Shown here piece by piece: positions 29,608 through 38,110 of a stretch of 64,000 nucleotides of DNA (position 1 is the stretch's first letter; each line of letters opens with the position of its first letter). A model generated the notes under the pieces. The model searched no databases. It was not told the DNA's origin and saw nothing but the letters and a program-made list of their open reading frames with translations. This stretch comes from Burkholderia thailandensis E264 (GTDB taxonomy: Bacteria; Pseudomonadota; Gammaproteobacteria; Burkholderiales; Burkholderiaceae). The position numbers were made by a program, and so were the translations under genes. The stretch is from positions 2,852,001-2,916,000 of the forward strand of contig NC_007651.1 of NCBI RefSeq assembly GCF_000012365.1, read 5' to 3'.

Positions 29608-30234
29608 TCAGCGCGGCGCGGCGATCACGCCGGACCAGCCCGGCAGATAGCGCGCCTCCTGCGTGTGCGCGTAGCCGAGCGCCGCCTCGAGCGCCTTCGC
29701 GAATTCCTTGCGGATTTGCGTGAGCGCGATCTTCGTGCGCAGGAAGTCGGCCCACAGGAATTCGCTGAACGGCATCGCATCCTTCGCGTAGCCGCCCGCC
29801 GTGCGCAGCTCGCCCGCGAGGCTGCGGTAAGGATCGTCCTTCAGGCCGACGAGCGACGTCGGCAGATGGTCGTAATCATGGCGCGCGCCGTTCGCGCCGA
29901 ACGGATGCACCCACTGGTTGTGCTCCATCATCCGCCAGAAGAGCGTCTCGTCGAGCCACGACAGATCCTTCAGCAGCATCGCCTTCACTTCGGTCACGCC
30001 CTCCTCGATGAGCGCGAGCCCCAGATGATGATGATCGGTGATGAAGTAATGGCCGCCCGGCCCGAGCACGGCCGGGAACCAGTGCGAATCGATCGCCGCG
30101 CGGCGGGCTTTCTTGCCGAGCGATTTCCAATGCTTGCGCTTTGCCTTCACTTCGCGATAGCCGACCGTGATCTGCGTCGGGCGCAACGCGTCGAGCTTCG
30201 CGGGGATGAGATGCACGTCCTGGCCGATCGTCAT
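29608..30234 (-). CDS. ParB-like protein (ParBc_2 type)
   Basis: A 208-residue cytoplasmic protein resembling the ParBc_2 group, a ParB/sulfiredoxin-fold family of unknown role that is unrelated in context to chromosome partitioning. Supporting segments are LRPTQITVGYREVKAKRKHW near the N terminus and the GGHYFITDHHHLGLAL block, which has the D-x-H-H pattern seen in nuclease-like ParB relatives. No helix-turn-helix follows. It is 46 bases upstream of and parallel to the SulP gene. Biological function unknown. Confidence 0.75.
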   Translation of the reverse strand: MTIGQDVHLIPAKLDALRPTQITVGYREVKAKRKHWKSLGKKARRAAIDSHWFPAVLGPGGHYFITDHHHLGLALIEEGVTEVKAMLLKDLSWLDETLFWRMMEHNQWVHPFGANGARHDYDHLPTSLVGLKDDPYRSLAGELRTAGGYAKDAMPFSEFLWADFLRTKIALTQIRKEFAKALEAALGYAHTQEARYLPGWSGVIAAPR

Positions 30235-30358
30235 GATGGGGGTCCCGAATAGGATGTCGGCAACGATACATGGGATCGGCTTTCGCGTTAATACCGCGTT
30301 GCCCTTGAAGTTTGCGCAAAGCGCACTGCCGCACGCTGCGCGGCTGCCGGCCGCGCGT

Positions 30359-30913
30359 TCAGCCGCGCGCGGCCAGATCCGCGCGCTCGAGCCGGTGGCG
30401 AACGTACGGGATGCCGTCCTGCACGATGCCGACGCGCCGCATGCCGAGCTTGCGCGCGACGTTCAGCGACGCGTCGTTCGCCGCGGCGATGTCCGCGACG
30501 ATGCGCGGCAGCCTGACCGTCTCGAATGCGTGCCGGACGACGCGCTGCGCGGCTTCGCTCGCGATCCCGCGCCCCCATGAGGCGCGCACGAGCCGCCAGC
30601 CGATCTCGACGTCGCGGCCGCCTTCGACGTAATCGGGGATCAGCAGCGTCCAGCCGACGAACCGGCCGGGCCGCGCCTTCTCGAAGATCGACCAGTAGCC
30701 GAGCCCCGGCGGATACGCGCACGTGATCCGATGCTCGACGAAGCGGCGATGCGCGACGGGGTCGTCCCATGGGCCGGCGATGTGGCGCGTCACGTCCGGA
30801 TCGCGGTCCATCGCGATGCACGCGTCGAGATCGGCAAGCACGCGCGGGCGCAACCACAGGCGGTCGGTTTCGAGTATCGGCAGCACCGAGCGAGCTTGCG
30901 AATCTGGACCCAT
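30359..30913 (-). CDS. GNAT family N-acetyltransferase (RimJ/RimL-like)
   Basis: A 184-residue acetyl-CoA-dependent acetyltransferase. It starts with ETDRLWLRPRVLADLDA, has EIGWRLVRASWGRGIASEAAQRVVRHAF as the acetyl-CoA pyrophosphate-binding motif A (Q/R-x-x-G-x-G/A) and NDASLNVARKLGMRRVG as motif B. This type acetylates ribosomal protein N termini or small molecules; the substrate is unknown here. It stands alone on the minus strand. Confidence 0.85.
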   Translation of the reverse strand: MGPDSQARSVLPILETDRLWLRPRVLADLDACIAMDRDPDVTRHIAGPWDDPVAHRRFVEHRITCAYPPGLGYWSIFEKARPGRFVGWTLLIPDYVEGGRDVEIGWRLVRASWGRGIASEAAQRVVRHAFETVRLPRIVADIAAANDASLNVARKLGMRRVGIVQDGIPYVRHRLERADLAARG

Positions 30914-31270
30914 CTGTCAACCTGTAAGCGCATGAAAGAAAGAACACGACGCTACCTTAGCATCGCTCGCCGCGTCGCGAAAACCGGTGCGAATCCCGTC
31001 GCATCGCTTACGGCTCGCCCGATGCGCGTGCGACTTCGCCCCGACGCCGCGCGATGCCCCTGCGTCGCGCGGCGCACGCGCATCGCGATACTCCGCCCGC
31101 TGCGATTGCAGGACCCGCAACAGTCCATTTCATAGGGATAAATCCGGATCGGGCCGCTCGGAGCCTTCACGCGCGCGGCGAGCGGCGTACACTCGCGTTA
31201 CCGCCCGCGCGCAGCGCCAGCCGGACGGTGCGGGGCACGACGGCGCTTCCCCCTCGAGGAGACCGCCGCC
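30914..31270. other. divergent intergenic region
   Basis: 357 bases between the GNAT and MFS genes. GAGGAGA at the right end is the ribosome site of the MFS gene. No other feature was recognised. Confidence 0.45.
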
Positions 31271-32497
31271 ATGACCATGAGCTGGACCCGGGAACAACGC
31301 AACGTCACGATCGCAGCCTACCTCGGCTGGACGCTCGACGCATTCGACTTCTTCCTGATGGTCTTCGTGCTGAAGGACATCGCCGCCGAATTCAACACGA
31401 AGATTCCCGCCGTCGCGTTCGCGATCACGCTGACGCTCGCCGCGCGCCCGATCGGCGCGCTGATCTTCGGCCGCCTCGCCGACCATTTCGGCCGCCGGCC
31501 GACGCTGATGATCAACATCGCGTGCTACTCGCTGCTCGAGCTCGCATCCGGTTTCGCGCCGAGCCTCGCCGCGCTCCTCGTGCTGCGCACGCTGTTCGGC
31601 ATCGCGATGGGCGGCGAATGGGGCGTCGGCTCCGCGCTGACGATGGAGACGATTCCGCCGCGCGCGCGCGGCGCCGTGTCGGGCCTGCTGCAGGCGGGCT
31701 ATCCGAGCGGCTATCTGCTCGCGTCGGTCGTCTTCGGCCTCTTCTACCAGTACATCGGCTGGCGCGGGATGTTCATGATCGGCGTGCTGCCCGCGCTGCT
31801 CGTGCTGTACGTGCGCGCGAAAGTGCCCGAGTCGCCCGCGTGGCGGCAAATGGAAAAGCGCGCGCGGCCGAGCCTCGTCTCGACGCTCAAGCAGAACTGG
31901 AAGCTGTCGATCTACGCGGTCGTGCTGATGACCGCGTTCAACTTCTTCTCGCACGGCACGCAGGATCTCTATCCGACCTTCCTGCGCGAGCAGCATCACT
32001 TCGATCCGCATACGGTGTCGTGGATCACGATCGTGCTGAACGTCGGCGCGATCGCCGGCGGGCTCACGTTCGGTTGGCTGTCCGAGCGCATCGGCCGCCG
32101 CCGCGCGATCTTCATCGCCGCGCTGATCGCGCTGCCCGTGCTGCCGCTGTGGGCGTTCTCGACGGGCGCGCTCGCGCTCGCCGCGGGCGCGTTCCTGATG
32201 CAGATCTCGGTGCAGGGCGCATGGGGTGTGATTCCCGTGCACCTGAACGAGATTTCGCCGGACGAGATTCGCGCGACGTTCCCCGGCTTCGTCTATCAGC
32301 TCGGCAATCTGCTCGCGTCGGGCAACGCGACGATGCAGGCGCAGCTCGCCGTCAATCACGGCAACGACTACAGCACGGCGCTCGCGACGGTCGCGGGCAC
32401 CGTCGCCGTCGTCATCTGCGTTTTAATTGTCTTCAGCCGCGAGCGACGCGGCATCGACATGACACAGACGGCCAAGATGGGCCCGACGACCGGATGA
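31271..32497 (+). CDS. MFS transporter, sialate/lactate-proton symporter-like
   Basis: A 408-residue, 12-helix major facilitator. The first helix has TIAAYLGWTLDAFDFFLMVFVL, a hallmark of the SHS/metabolite:H+ symporter branch. The loop 2-3 motif is RPIGALIFGRLADHFGRRPT, and its repeat is FGWLSERIGRRRAIF. MGGEWGVGSALTMETIP is the conserved fifth-helix segment. Relatives carry sialic acid, lactate or other carboxylates; the cargo here is unknown. The TetR regulator gene follows in the same direction 216 bases later. Confidence 0.88.
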   Translation: MTMSWTREQRNVTIAAYLGWTLDAFDFFLMVFVLKDIAAEFNTKIPAVAFAITLTLAARPIGALIFGRLADHFGRRPTLMINIACYSLLELASGFAPSLAALLVLRTLFGIAMGGEWGVGSALTMETIPPRARGAVSGLLQAGYPSGYLLASVVFGLFYQYIGWRGMFMIGVLPALLVLYVRAKVPESPAWRQMEKRARPSLVSTLKQNWKLSIYAVVLMTAFNFFSHGTQDLYPTFLREQHHFDPHTVSWITIVLNVGAIAGGLTFGWLSERIGRRRAIFIAALIALPVLPLWAFSTGALALAAGAFLMQISVQGAWGVIPVHLNEISPDEIRATFPGFVYQLGNLLASGNATMQAQLAVNHGNDYSTALATVAGTVAVVICVLIVFSRERRGIDMTQTAKMGPTTG

Positions 32498-32641
32498 CCT
32501 CGCGCGCCGCGGCGCACCATCGCGCAAGCGCGCGTCGCGCTGCGCGCCGCGAGCCGTTCATGCTGCATCGCACTGGCTACTCTAGAGGAGTTTGTCCATA
32601 AAGAACGCTTGCCGCCGCCCCGCGCCGCTTTTTATCTTAAT

Positions 32642-32657
32642 GAAAACGGCTGTTTCA
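32642..32657. promoter_or_regulatory. PsrA-type operator upstream of the TetR gene
   Basis: AAAC-GGCT-GTTT (32644-32655) fits the GAAAC-N4-GTTTC palindrome known for PsrA, a fatty-acid-responsive TetR repressor. It lies about 57 bases before the TetR start codon, suggesting autoregulation. Confidence 0.5.
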
Positions 32658-32713
32658 ATTACAGATTTGAATCGCTTGTTCGCGTACCGGGAAACCGGCA
32701 AGGGAGGCGGAAC

Positions 32714-33667
32714 ATGGCAGTTCGACAAGCCAGCCGGCAATCCGGCGGGACGAAGGCGCGCATCCTCGATGCGGCCGAAGATCTTTTCATCGAGCATGGC
32801 TTCGAAGCGATGTCGATGCGGCAAATCACATCGCGCGCAGCGGTGAATCTTGCTGCGGTCAACTATCACTTCGGCAGCAAGGAAGCGCTCATCCACGCGA
32901 TGCTGTCGCGGCGTCTCGATCAACTGAACGAGGAGCGCCTGCGCATCCTCGACCGGTTCGACGCGCAGCTCGGCCCGCACGTCACGTGCGAGCACGTGCT
33001 GGGCGCGATGTTCATTCCGGCGCTGCAGGCCTCGCGCGATCCGCAACGCGGCGGCCGCGCGTTCCTCAGGCTCATCGGGCGCGCATACACCGATCCGTCG
33101 GCTTTCGTGCGCAACTTCCTGACCGCGCACTACGCGAGCGTTGCCGGCCGCTTCTTCGACGCGTTCCAGCGCGCGCTGCCGAACCTGCCGCGCGCGGAGC
33201 TCGGCTGGCGGCTGCACTACGCGATCGGCGCGCTGTCCGGCGCGCTCGCGGGCGCGGAGACGGAGAGCCTCATCGACGAATTCACGCAAGGCCGCACGAT
33301 GAACGACGTGCAGATGATCGCGCGGCTGTCCGCGCTGATCGTCGCGGCGCTGAAGGCGCCGATGCCCGATTCGACGCAGCTCGCGATCTTCGCATCGGTG
33401 CTCGACGGCGCGGCGGCCTCGGCCGTCGCGACGCAGCCTGCCGCACCGCGTGCGCCGGCCGCCTTCGCGCCGTCCGCACCGGCCGCAGCGCTCGCGCCGG
33501 CCGCTTTCGCGTCGACGCCCGCGCCGAGCGCCGCGCCGTCTGCTCCCGTCGCGCCGGCATCCGCCGCGCCGATGCCGGCGGCCGCTGCGGCGCCGACGGC
33601 ACCGCACACCGATGCGTTCGCGGACGAGCCGATCGTCGCGGCCGCGCACGAAACGCACGCGACCTGA
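32714..33667 (+). CDS. TetR/AcrR family regulator, PsrA-like, with long Ala/Pro tail
   Basis: A 317-residue regulator. The N-terminal helix-turn-helix (residues 13-60: ARILDAAEDLFIEHGFEAMSMRQITSRAAVNLAAVNYHFGSKEALI) closely resembles PsrA of Pseudomonas, which represses beta-oxidation genes until it binds long-chain fatty acids. The ligand domain extends to about residue 220. A tail of roughly 90 residues rich in Ala and Pro follows, which is unusual for a TetR protein. GGGAGG precedes the ATG. The downstream acyl-CoA ligase supports a role in fatty-acid control. Confidence 0.88.
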   Translation: MAVRQASRQSGGTKARILDAAEDLFIEHGFEAMSMRQITSRAAVNLAAVNYHFGSKEALIHAMLSRRLDQLNEERLRILDRFDAQLGPHVTCEHVLGAMFIPALQASRDPQRGGRAFLRLIGRAYTDPSAFVRNFLTAHYASVAGRFFDAFQRALPNLPRAELGWRLHYAIGALSGALAGAETESLIDEFTQGRTMNDVQMIARLSALIVAALKAPMPDSTQLAIFASVLDGAAASAVATQPAAPRAPAAFAPSAPAAALAPAAFASTPAPSAAPSAPVAPASAAPMPAAAAAPTAPHTDAFADEPIVAAAHETHAT

Positions 33668-33839
33668 CGCAAAGGCCCCGCGCGACGAGCACCAGCCGCG
33701 CGAGGCGGCGCCGGACATGTCGCGTTCCGGCGCCCGCCTTGTTGCCGTCCACCCCAACCGGCGCGTCGCGCGGCAAGTTCGCGCCGTGCGCCGCCGACAC
33801 CCGCACGCCGGCCCATACCAACGATTCAGGAGACAAGCG

Positions 33840-35612
33840 ATGACCGCCCCCGTTGCGCCCGCCCACGCCCCCACGCAAACGCCGAATACCGACGGCATCT
33901 GGTATGCGTCGTACCCGAAAGGCGTGCCGCACGACATCGACGTCACGCAGTACGAATCGCTTGCTCAGTACTTCGACGAATGCACGACGCGCTACGCGCA
34001 GCGCGTCGCCTTCATCAGCGCGGGCGCGCGGATGACCTACGCGGCGCTCGCGCGCAAGGCCGCCGCGTTCGCGTCGTATCTGCAAAGCCTCGGCGTGAAG
34101 CCGGGCGACCGCGTCGCGATCATGCTGCCGAACACGTTCCAGTATCCGGTCACGCTGTTCGGCACGCTGAAGGCGGGCGCGATCGTCGTCAACGTGAATC
34201 CGCTCTACACGGTGCGCGAGCTCGCGCATCAGTTGAAGGACAGCGGCGCGCAGACGATCGTCGTGTTCGAGAACTTCGCGAAGACGCTGCAGGACGCACT
34301 GCCCGGCACCCAGATCAAGCACGTCGTCGTGACCGCGCTCGGCGATCTGCTCGCCGACGGCCTCAACCCGAAAGGCCGGATGATCAATTTCGTGCTCAAG
34401 CACGTGAAGAAGCTCGTGCCGTCGTATCAGTTGCCGCAAGCCGTGCGCCTGCGCGCGGCGCTCGCGGCGGGCGCGAGGCAGGCGCCGTCGCCCGTTGCGC
34501 TCAAGCGCGACGATCTCGCGTTCCTGCAATACACGGGCGGCACGACAGGCGTCGCGAAGGGCGCGATGCTCACGCACGGCAACCTGATCGCGAATCTGCT
34601 GCAGGCGAAGGCGTGGGTCGAGGATCAGTTGACGGGCGACGTCGAGACGGTGCTCACGCCGCTGCCGCTCTATCACATCTACTCGCTGACGGTGAACGCG
34701 TTCATCTTCCTCGGCCTCGGCGGACGCAACATCCTGATCGCGAATCCGCGCGACACGAAGATGATGATGAAGATCCTGCGCCACGAGACCTTCACGGGCA
34801 TTACCGGCATCAACACGCTCTACAACGCGTTCCTCGACAACGAGGAATTCCGCAAGCGCGACTTCTCGAAGCTCAAGCTCGCGATGGCGGGCGGCATGGC
34901 GATGCAGCGCGCGGTCGCCGAGCGCTTCGAGCAGGTGACCGGCTGCCCGATCGTCGAAGGCTACGGACTCACCGAGTGCTCGCCGATCGTCACGATGAAT
35001 CCGTACGACGCGAACGAGAAGCGCTCGTTCAGCGGCTCGATCGGGCTGCCCGCGCCGTCGACGACCGTGCGCTTTCGCAAGGAGGACGGCGCGTGGGCGA
35101 ATATCGGCGAGCCGGGCGAGCTGTGCGTGCACGGCCCTCAGGTGATGCGCGGCTACTGGCAGCGCCCCGACGAAACCGCGAAGGTGATCGACGCCGACGG
35201 CTGGCTCGCGACGGGCGACATCGGCGTGATGGACGAGCAAGGCTTCATCCGGCTGATCGATCGCAAGAAGGACATGATCCTCGTGTCGGGCTTCAACGTG
35301 TATCCGAACGAGATCGAAGACGTGCTCGTGTCGCATCCGGGCATCCGCGAGGCGGCGGCGATCGGCATTCCCGATCCCGTGCACGGCGAGCGCATCAAGG
35401 TGTTCGTCGTGCCGCGCGACGCGTCGCTCACGGTCGAGGACGTGCTCACGCACTGCCGCAAGAACCTGACGGGCTACAAGATGCCGAAGGCCGTCGAGTT
35501 CCGCGACGCGCTGCCGCAGACCAACGTCGGCAAGATCCTGCGCCGCGCGCTGCGCGACGAGGAACTCGCGAAGCTCGCCAACGCGCCCGCCGCTGCGTCG
35601 GCGAAGCACTGA
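33840..35612 (+). CDS. fadD: long-chain fatty acid--CoA ligase
   Basis: Activates fatty acids to acyl-CoA with ATP at the inner membrane. 590 residues of the AMP-forming ligase family. The P-loop-like AMP motif is QYTGGTTGVAKGAMLTHGNL, GYGLTECSP is the adenine-binding motif, WLATGDIGVMDEQGF is the hinge region, and the catalytic lysine lies in TNVGKILRRALR near the C terminus. AGGAGA precedes the ATG at 33840. Closely follows the PsrA-like regulator, which probably controls it. Exact chain-length preference cannot be read from sequence. Confidence 0.92.
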   Translation: MTAPVAPAHAPTQTPNTDGIWYASYPKGVPHDIDVTQYESLAQYFDECTTRYAQRVAFISAGARMTYAALARKAAAFASYLQSLGVKPGDRVAIMLPNTFQYPVTLFGTLKAGAIVVNVNPLYTVRELAHQLKDSGAQTIVVFENFAKTLQDALPGTQIKHVVVTALGDLLADGLNPKGRMINFVLKHVKKLVPSYQLPQAVRLRAALAAGARQAPSPVALKRDDLAFLQYTGGTTGVAKGAMLTHGNLIANLLQAKAWVEDQLTGDVETVLTPLPLYHIYSLTVNAFIFLGLGGRNILIANPRDTKMMMKILRHETFTGITGINTLYNAFLDNEEFRKRDFSKLKLAMAGGMAMQRAVAERFEQVTGCPIVEGYGLTECSPIVTMNPYDANEKRSFSGSIGLPAPSTTVRFRKEDGAWANIGEPGELCVHGPQVMRGYWQRPDETAKVIDADGWLATGDIGVMDEQGFIRLIDRKKDMILVSGFNVYPNEIEDVLVSHPGIREAAAIGIPDPVHGERIKVFVVPRDASLTVEDVLTHCRKNLTGYKMPKAVEFRDALPQTNVGKILRRALRDEELAKLANAPAAASAKH

Positions 35613-35671
35613 GCCGAGCGGGCCGCGAAAGCACGACAACAAGATTCTTGATCGCGTTCTGGGAGGAATGC

Positions 35672-36637
35672 ATGCCGTACGCGTCACCGCAGCACCCGTC
35701 TTCGTCGTCGCGAACGCGATTCGCGCGGCGCCGTCTTGCCTGCGCGTCGGCCGCGGCCGCGCTCTCGCTCATGCTCGGCCACGGCGCCGCGCACGCGCAG
35801 GCCAACGCCGAGGCGCCCGCCGCCGTCGAATCCGGCGCGCCGGACTCAGCGCTTCCCCCCGAGCTCGAGAAGGTCGCGAAGCTGCCCGTCGACCAGCAGA
35901 CGCGCTGGCTGCGCACGGCCGCGCGGCAGGGCACGCTCGAGAAGCTCGACGACGCGACGCTCACGGCGCTCTTCAAGTCGCTCGACCCGCAGACCGTGCC
36001 GGATTACGTCGCGGCGGGACCGATCGGTCATCCGTCGTACGAATTCACGATGCTGCGTCAGGAGCGCATCAGCGGCAAATGGTCGGATACGCCCGATCAC
36101 ATGTTCGTCAAGGTGACGCGCAGCCCGCTGCGCGTCTACGCAAAGTGGCTGCCGGACGGCGCGCACTCGGGCCAGGAAGTGATCTATGACTCGACGAAGC
36201 GCGTCGACGAAATGTACGGCCACCTGGGCGGCCTGCTCGGCAAGCTGCCGATGTGGACAGCCGTCGACGGCACGCTCGCGCGAGCGCAGTCGAATCACCA
36301 GGTGCGCGATCTCGGCACCGAATTCGTCGCGAACCTGTTCCTGAGCGAGGCGAAGAAGTACCGCGACGCGGGCGTGCTGAAGCCGACGCACGTCGAGGCG
36401 AAGACGGTCAAGGGCGTGCGCGTCGTCGCCCTCACCTACGAATCGCCCGGCGGCCGGCCGCAGTTCTATGCGAAGAAGGAAACGCTCGGGCTCGACCTGC
36501 GGCTACCGTACTTCCGCACCGTCGAATCGTACGACAACGACGGGCGTGTGTTCGAGAAAGTCGTGTTCGAGAAGATCACGCCGAAATCGCTCGACGAAAC
36601 GGCGTTCGATCCGAAAAACCCCGATTACAAATTCTGA
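35672..36637 (+). CDS. DUF1571 family exported protein
   Basis: A 321-residue protein with an N-terminal signal region (RRRLACASAAAALSLMLGHGAAHA). The mature part matches the DUF1571 pattern: FTMLRQERISGKW, DHMFVKVTRSPLRVYAKWLPDG and PGGRPQFYAKKETLGLDLRLPYFRTVESYDNDGRV. It probably has a lipoprotein-carrier-like beta fold in the periplasm; function unknown. The start at 35672 follows GGGAGGA closely; an overlapping ATG four bases earlier is in another frame. It lies 59 bases after fadD and may be co-transcribed. Confidence 0.85.
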   Translation: MPYASPQHPSSSSRTRFARRRLACASAAAALSLMLGHGAAHAQANAEAPAAVESGAPDSALPPELEKVAKLPVDQQTRWLRTAARQGTLEKLDDATLTALFKSLDPQTVPDYVAAGPIGHPSYEFTMLRQERISGKWSDTPDHMFVKVTRSPLRVYAKWLPDGAHSGQEVIYDSTKRVDEMYGHLGGLLGKLPMWTAVDGTLARAQSNHQVRDLGTEFVANLFLSEAKKYRDAGVLKPTHVEAKTVKGVRVVALTYESPGGRPQFYAKKETLGLDLRLPYFRTVESYDNDGRVFEKVVFEKITPKSLDETAFDPKNPDYKF

Positions 36638-36770
36638 TCCGTCATCGTCCCGTCATGAACGGCGTCGGCGGGCGGCGATGAAAAACGCCGCGCGGCCTTT
36701 GCGGCCCGCGCGGCGCTTTCTCGTATCGGCGGCGCGGCAGGCTCGCCGCCGCGGCGGCCGGATCGCGAGG

Positions 36771-37040
36771 TCAATCGTCGTCATGATGGCGGTGCCACCT
36801 GCGCCAGCGCTTGCGGTCGTGCTTCCAGTCATCGTCTTCATCGTCGCCACGCCAGCCGTAGTACGCCGGATAACCGACGACCGCCGGCTGCGGCTCGACA
36901 TAGACGGGCTGCGGCGCCACGTAGACGGGTGCGACCGGCAAGCCCAAGCCGATCGACAGATCGACGCCGCCCGCCGTCGCGGCGCCCGATGCGCCAAGCG
37001 ACGCGATGCCGAGCGTCATGATCGTCAGCCATTTTTTCAT
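36771..37040 (-). CDS. small exported Tyr/Pro-rich protein
   Basis: An 89-residue protein. The signal peptide is MKKWLTIMTLGIASLGASGAATA. The mature part has a Pro/Tyr/Val-rich segment (APVYVAPQPVYVEPQPAVVGYPAYYGW) and ends in a strongly charged tail with Asp, Lys, Arg and His runs. This plan is common in small Burkholderia/Neisseria envelope proteins of unknown function. AAGGTGA precedes the ATG. The His/Asp-rich end could bind metal; that is inference. Confidence 0.75.
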   Translation of the reverse strand: MKKWLTIMTLGIASLGASGAATAGGVDLSIGLGLPVAPVYVAPQPVYVEPQPAVVGYPAYYGWRGDDEDDDWKHDRKRWRRWHRHHDDD

Positions 37041-37345
37041 GTTCGTCACCTTGTTTCGCCGGCACGGCCGGCCTCCTGCGCGCACTCTATCGAAACCGCT
37101 CAAACGCAGGTGCAACGGCCATGCGAGACCTGTAACCCGACGTAACAAGAATGCGCGCCAACGCGCATTGGCCGATCGGACGGATCGCGCAAACGCGCGG
37201 GACCGTCTATAGTGGGTAACGGTTGGACACAAACGCTCGCGCGCGCATCGGGTTCGAACAGGGTAAAATCCCGCCAAACGCTGTGTAAGTTCGCATGCGG
37301 CGAAACGCATAACTCTTAATTGACGCCGGCACCTGCCGCTTTTTA
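37041..37345. other. divergent region upstream of hfq
   Basis: 305 bases. A TAAAAT element at 37264-37269 lies about 77 bases before hfq and could be its -10, though no good -35 accompanies it. No further gene seen. Confidence 0.45.
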
Positions 37346-37972
37346 ATGGCCAATCCTGCAGAATCCCATCCGCAAAACGACTTCATCAATGCCGCGCGCA
37401 AGGAACGCAAGCGCGTCGAAATTTATCTCGTCAACGGTATTCGCCTGACGGGATGCATCGAGTCGTTCGACCAGTATCTGGTGATGCTGCGCACGCCTGT
37501 CGGCCTGCAAGGCATCTATAAACGCGCCATCTCGACGATCCAGCTCGACACGGGCGGCTCACGTCCGGGCGGCCGCGGCCCGCGCACGGGCGGCGGCGGT
37601 CGTCCCGGCGGACGCGAAGGCGGTGGTCACGGTCCGTACGGCTCGCACGGCGGCCCCCGCGAGTCGCGGGGTGAAGGCGGCGGCTATGGCGCCCGCGAAT
37701 CCCGTGGCGACGGCGGTTACGGCTCCCGCGAACCCCGTGGCGACGGCGGTTATGGCTCCCGCGAGCCCCGTGGCGACGGCGGCGGTTACGGCTCCCGCGA
37801 ATCCCGTGGCGACGGCGGATATGGCACGCGTGAACCGCGCGAGCCCCGCGAGTCTTACGGCGCGCCGCAAGAAGGCGCATCGACGCCGTCCGGCACGCAA
37901 GATCGCAACAGCAACGGCCCCGTGATCGTCACGCGCCGCCGCCGCTCGCTCGGCCCGACCGACGGTCAATAA
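37346..37972 (+). CDS. hfq: Hfq-family RNA chaperone with long repetitive tail (Hfq2 type)
   Basis: A 208-residue Sm-like protein. The Hfq core occupies residues 9-66 ([39 protein letters not shown]). The Sm2 motif reads YKRAIST where most Hfq proteins have YKHAIST. After the core comes a Gly/Arg-rich tail with four to five repeats of [11 protein letters not shown] (residues 113-167), then a basic end. Burkholderia species carry a short and a long Hfq; this is the long form. Binds sRNAs and mRNAs as a hexamer ring. A bidirectional terminator follows. Confidence 0.93.
   Translation: MANPAESHPQNDFINAARKERKRVEIYLVNGIRLTGCIESFDQYLVMLRTPVGLQGIYKRAISTIQLDTGGSRPGGRGPRTGGGGRPGGREGGGHGPYGSHGGPRESRGEGGGYGARESRGDGGYGSREPRGDGGYGSREPRGDGGGYGSRESRGDGGYGTREPREPRESYGAPQEGASTPSGTQDRNSNGPVIVTRRRRSLGPTDGQ
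37682..37845 (+). repeat. 33-bp tandem repeats inside hfq
   Basis: Units at 37682, 37715, 37748 (36 bp), 37784 and a partial one at 37817 encode GYG(S/A/T)RE(P/S)RGDG. All are multiples of three, so copy-number change would alter tail length without a frameshift. Confidence 0.85.
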
Positions 37973-37990
37973 GCCGACTCCGCAAAATCA

Positions 37991-38022
37991 AAAGGGCAAG
38001 CCGTCACCGGCTTGCCCTTTTT
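37991..38022. terminator. bidirectional terminator of hfq and DUF2968 gene
   Basis: AAAGGGCAAGCCG pairs with CGGCTTGCCCTTT around TCA, with T on one side and A on the other, between convergent genes. Confidence 0.85.
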
Positions 38023-38110
38023 CTTCCCTGGTCTCGCGAGCCCGCGCCACGTCGAATCCCGGGACGTGCACGAAGCGGGACCGGCCGCCCCCGCCCCGCC
38101 GGTGGCGCGA

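Noticed and set aside
37682..37845. Repeats in hfq as a CRISPR-like array
   Set aside because: Units are contiguous, in frame and without spacers; they encode a protein tail.
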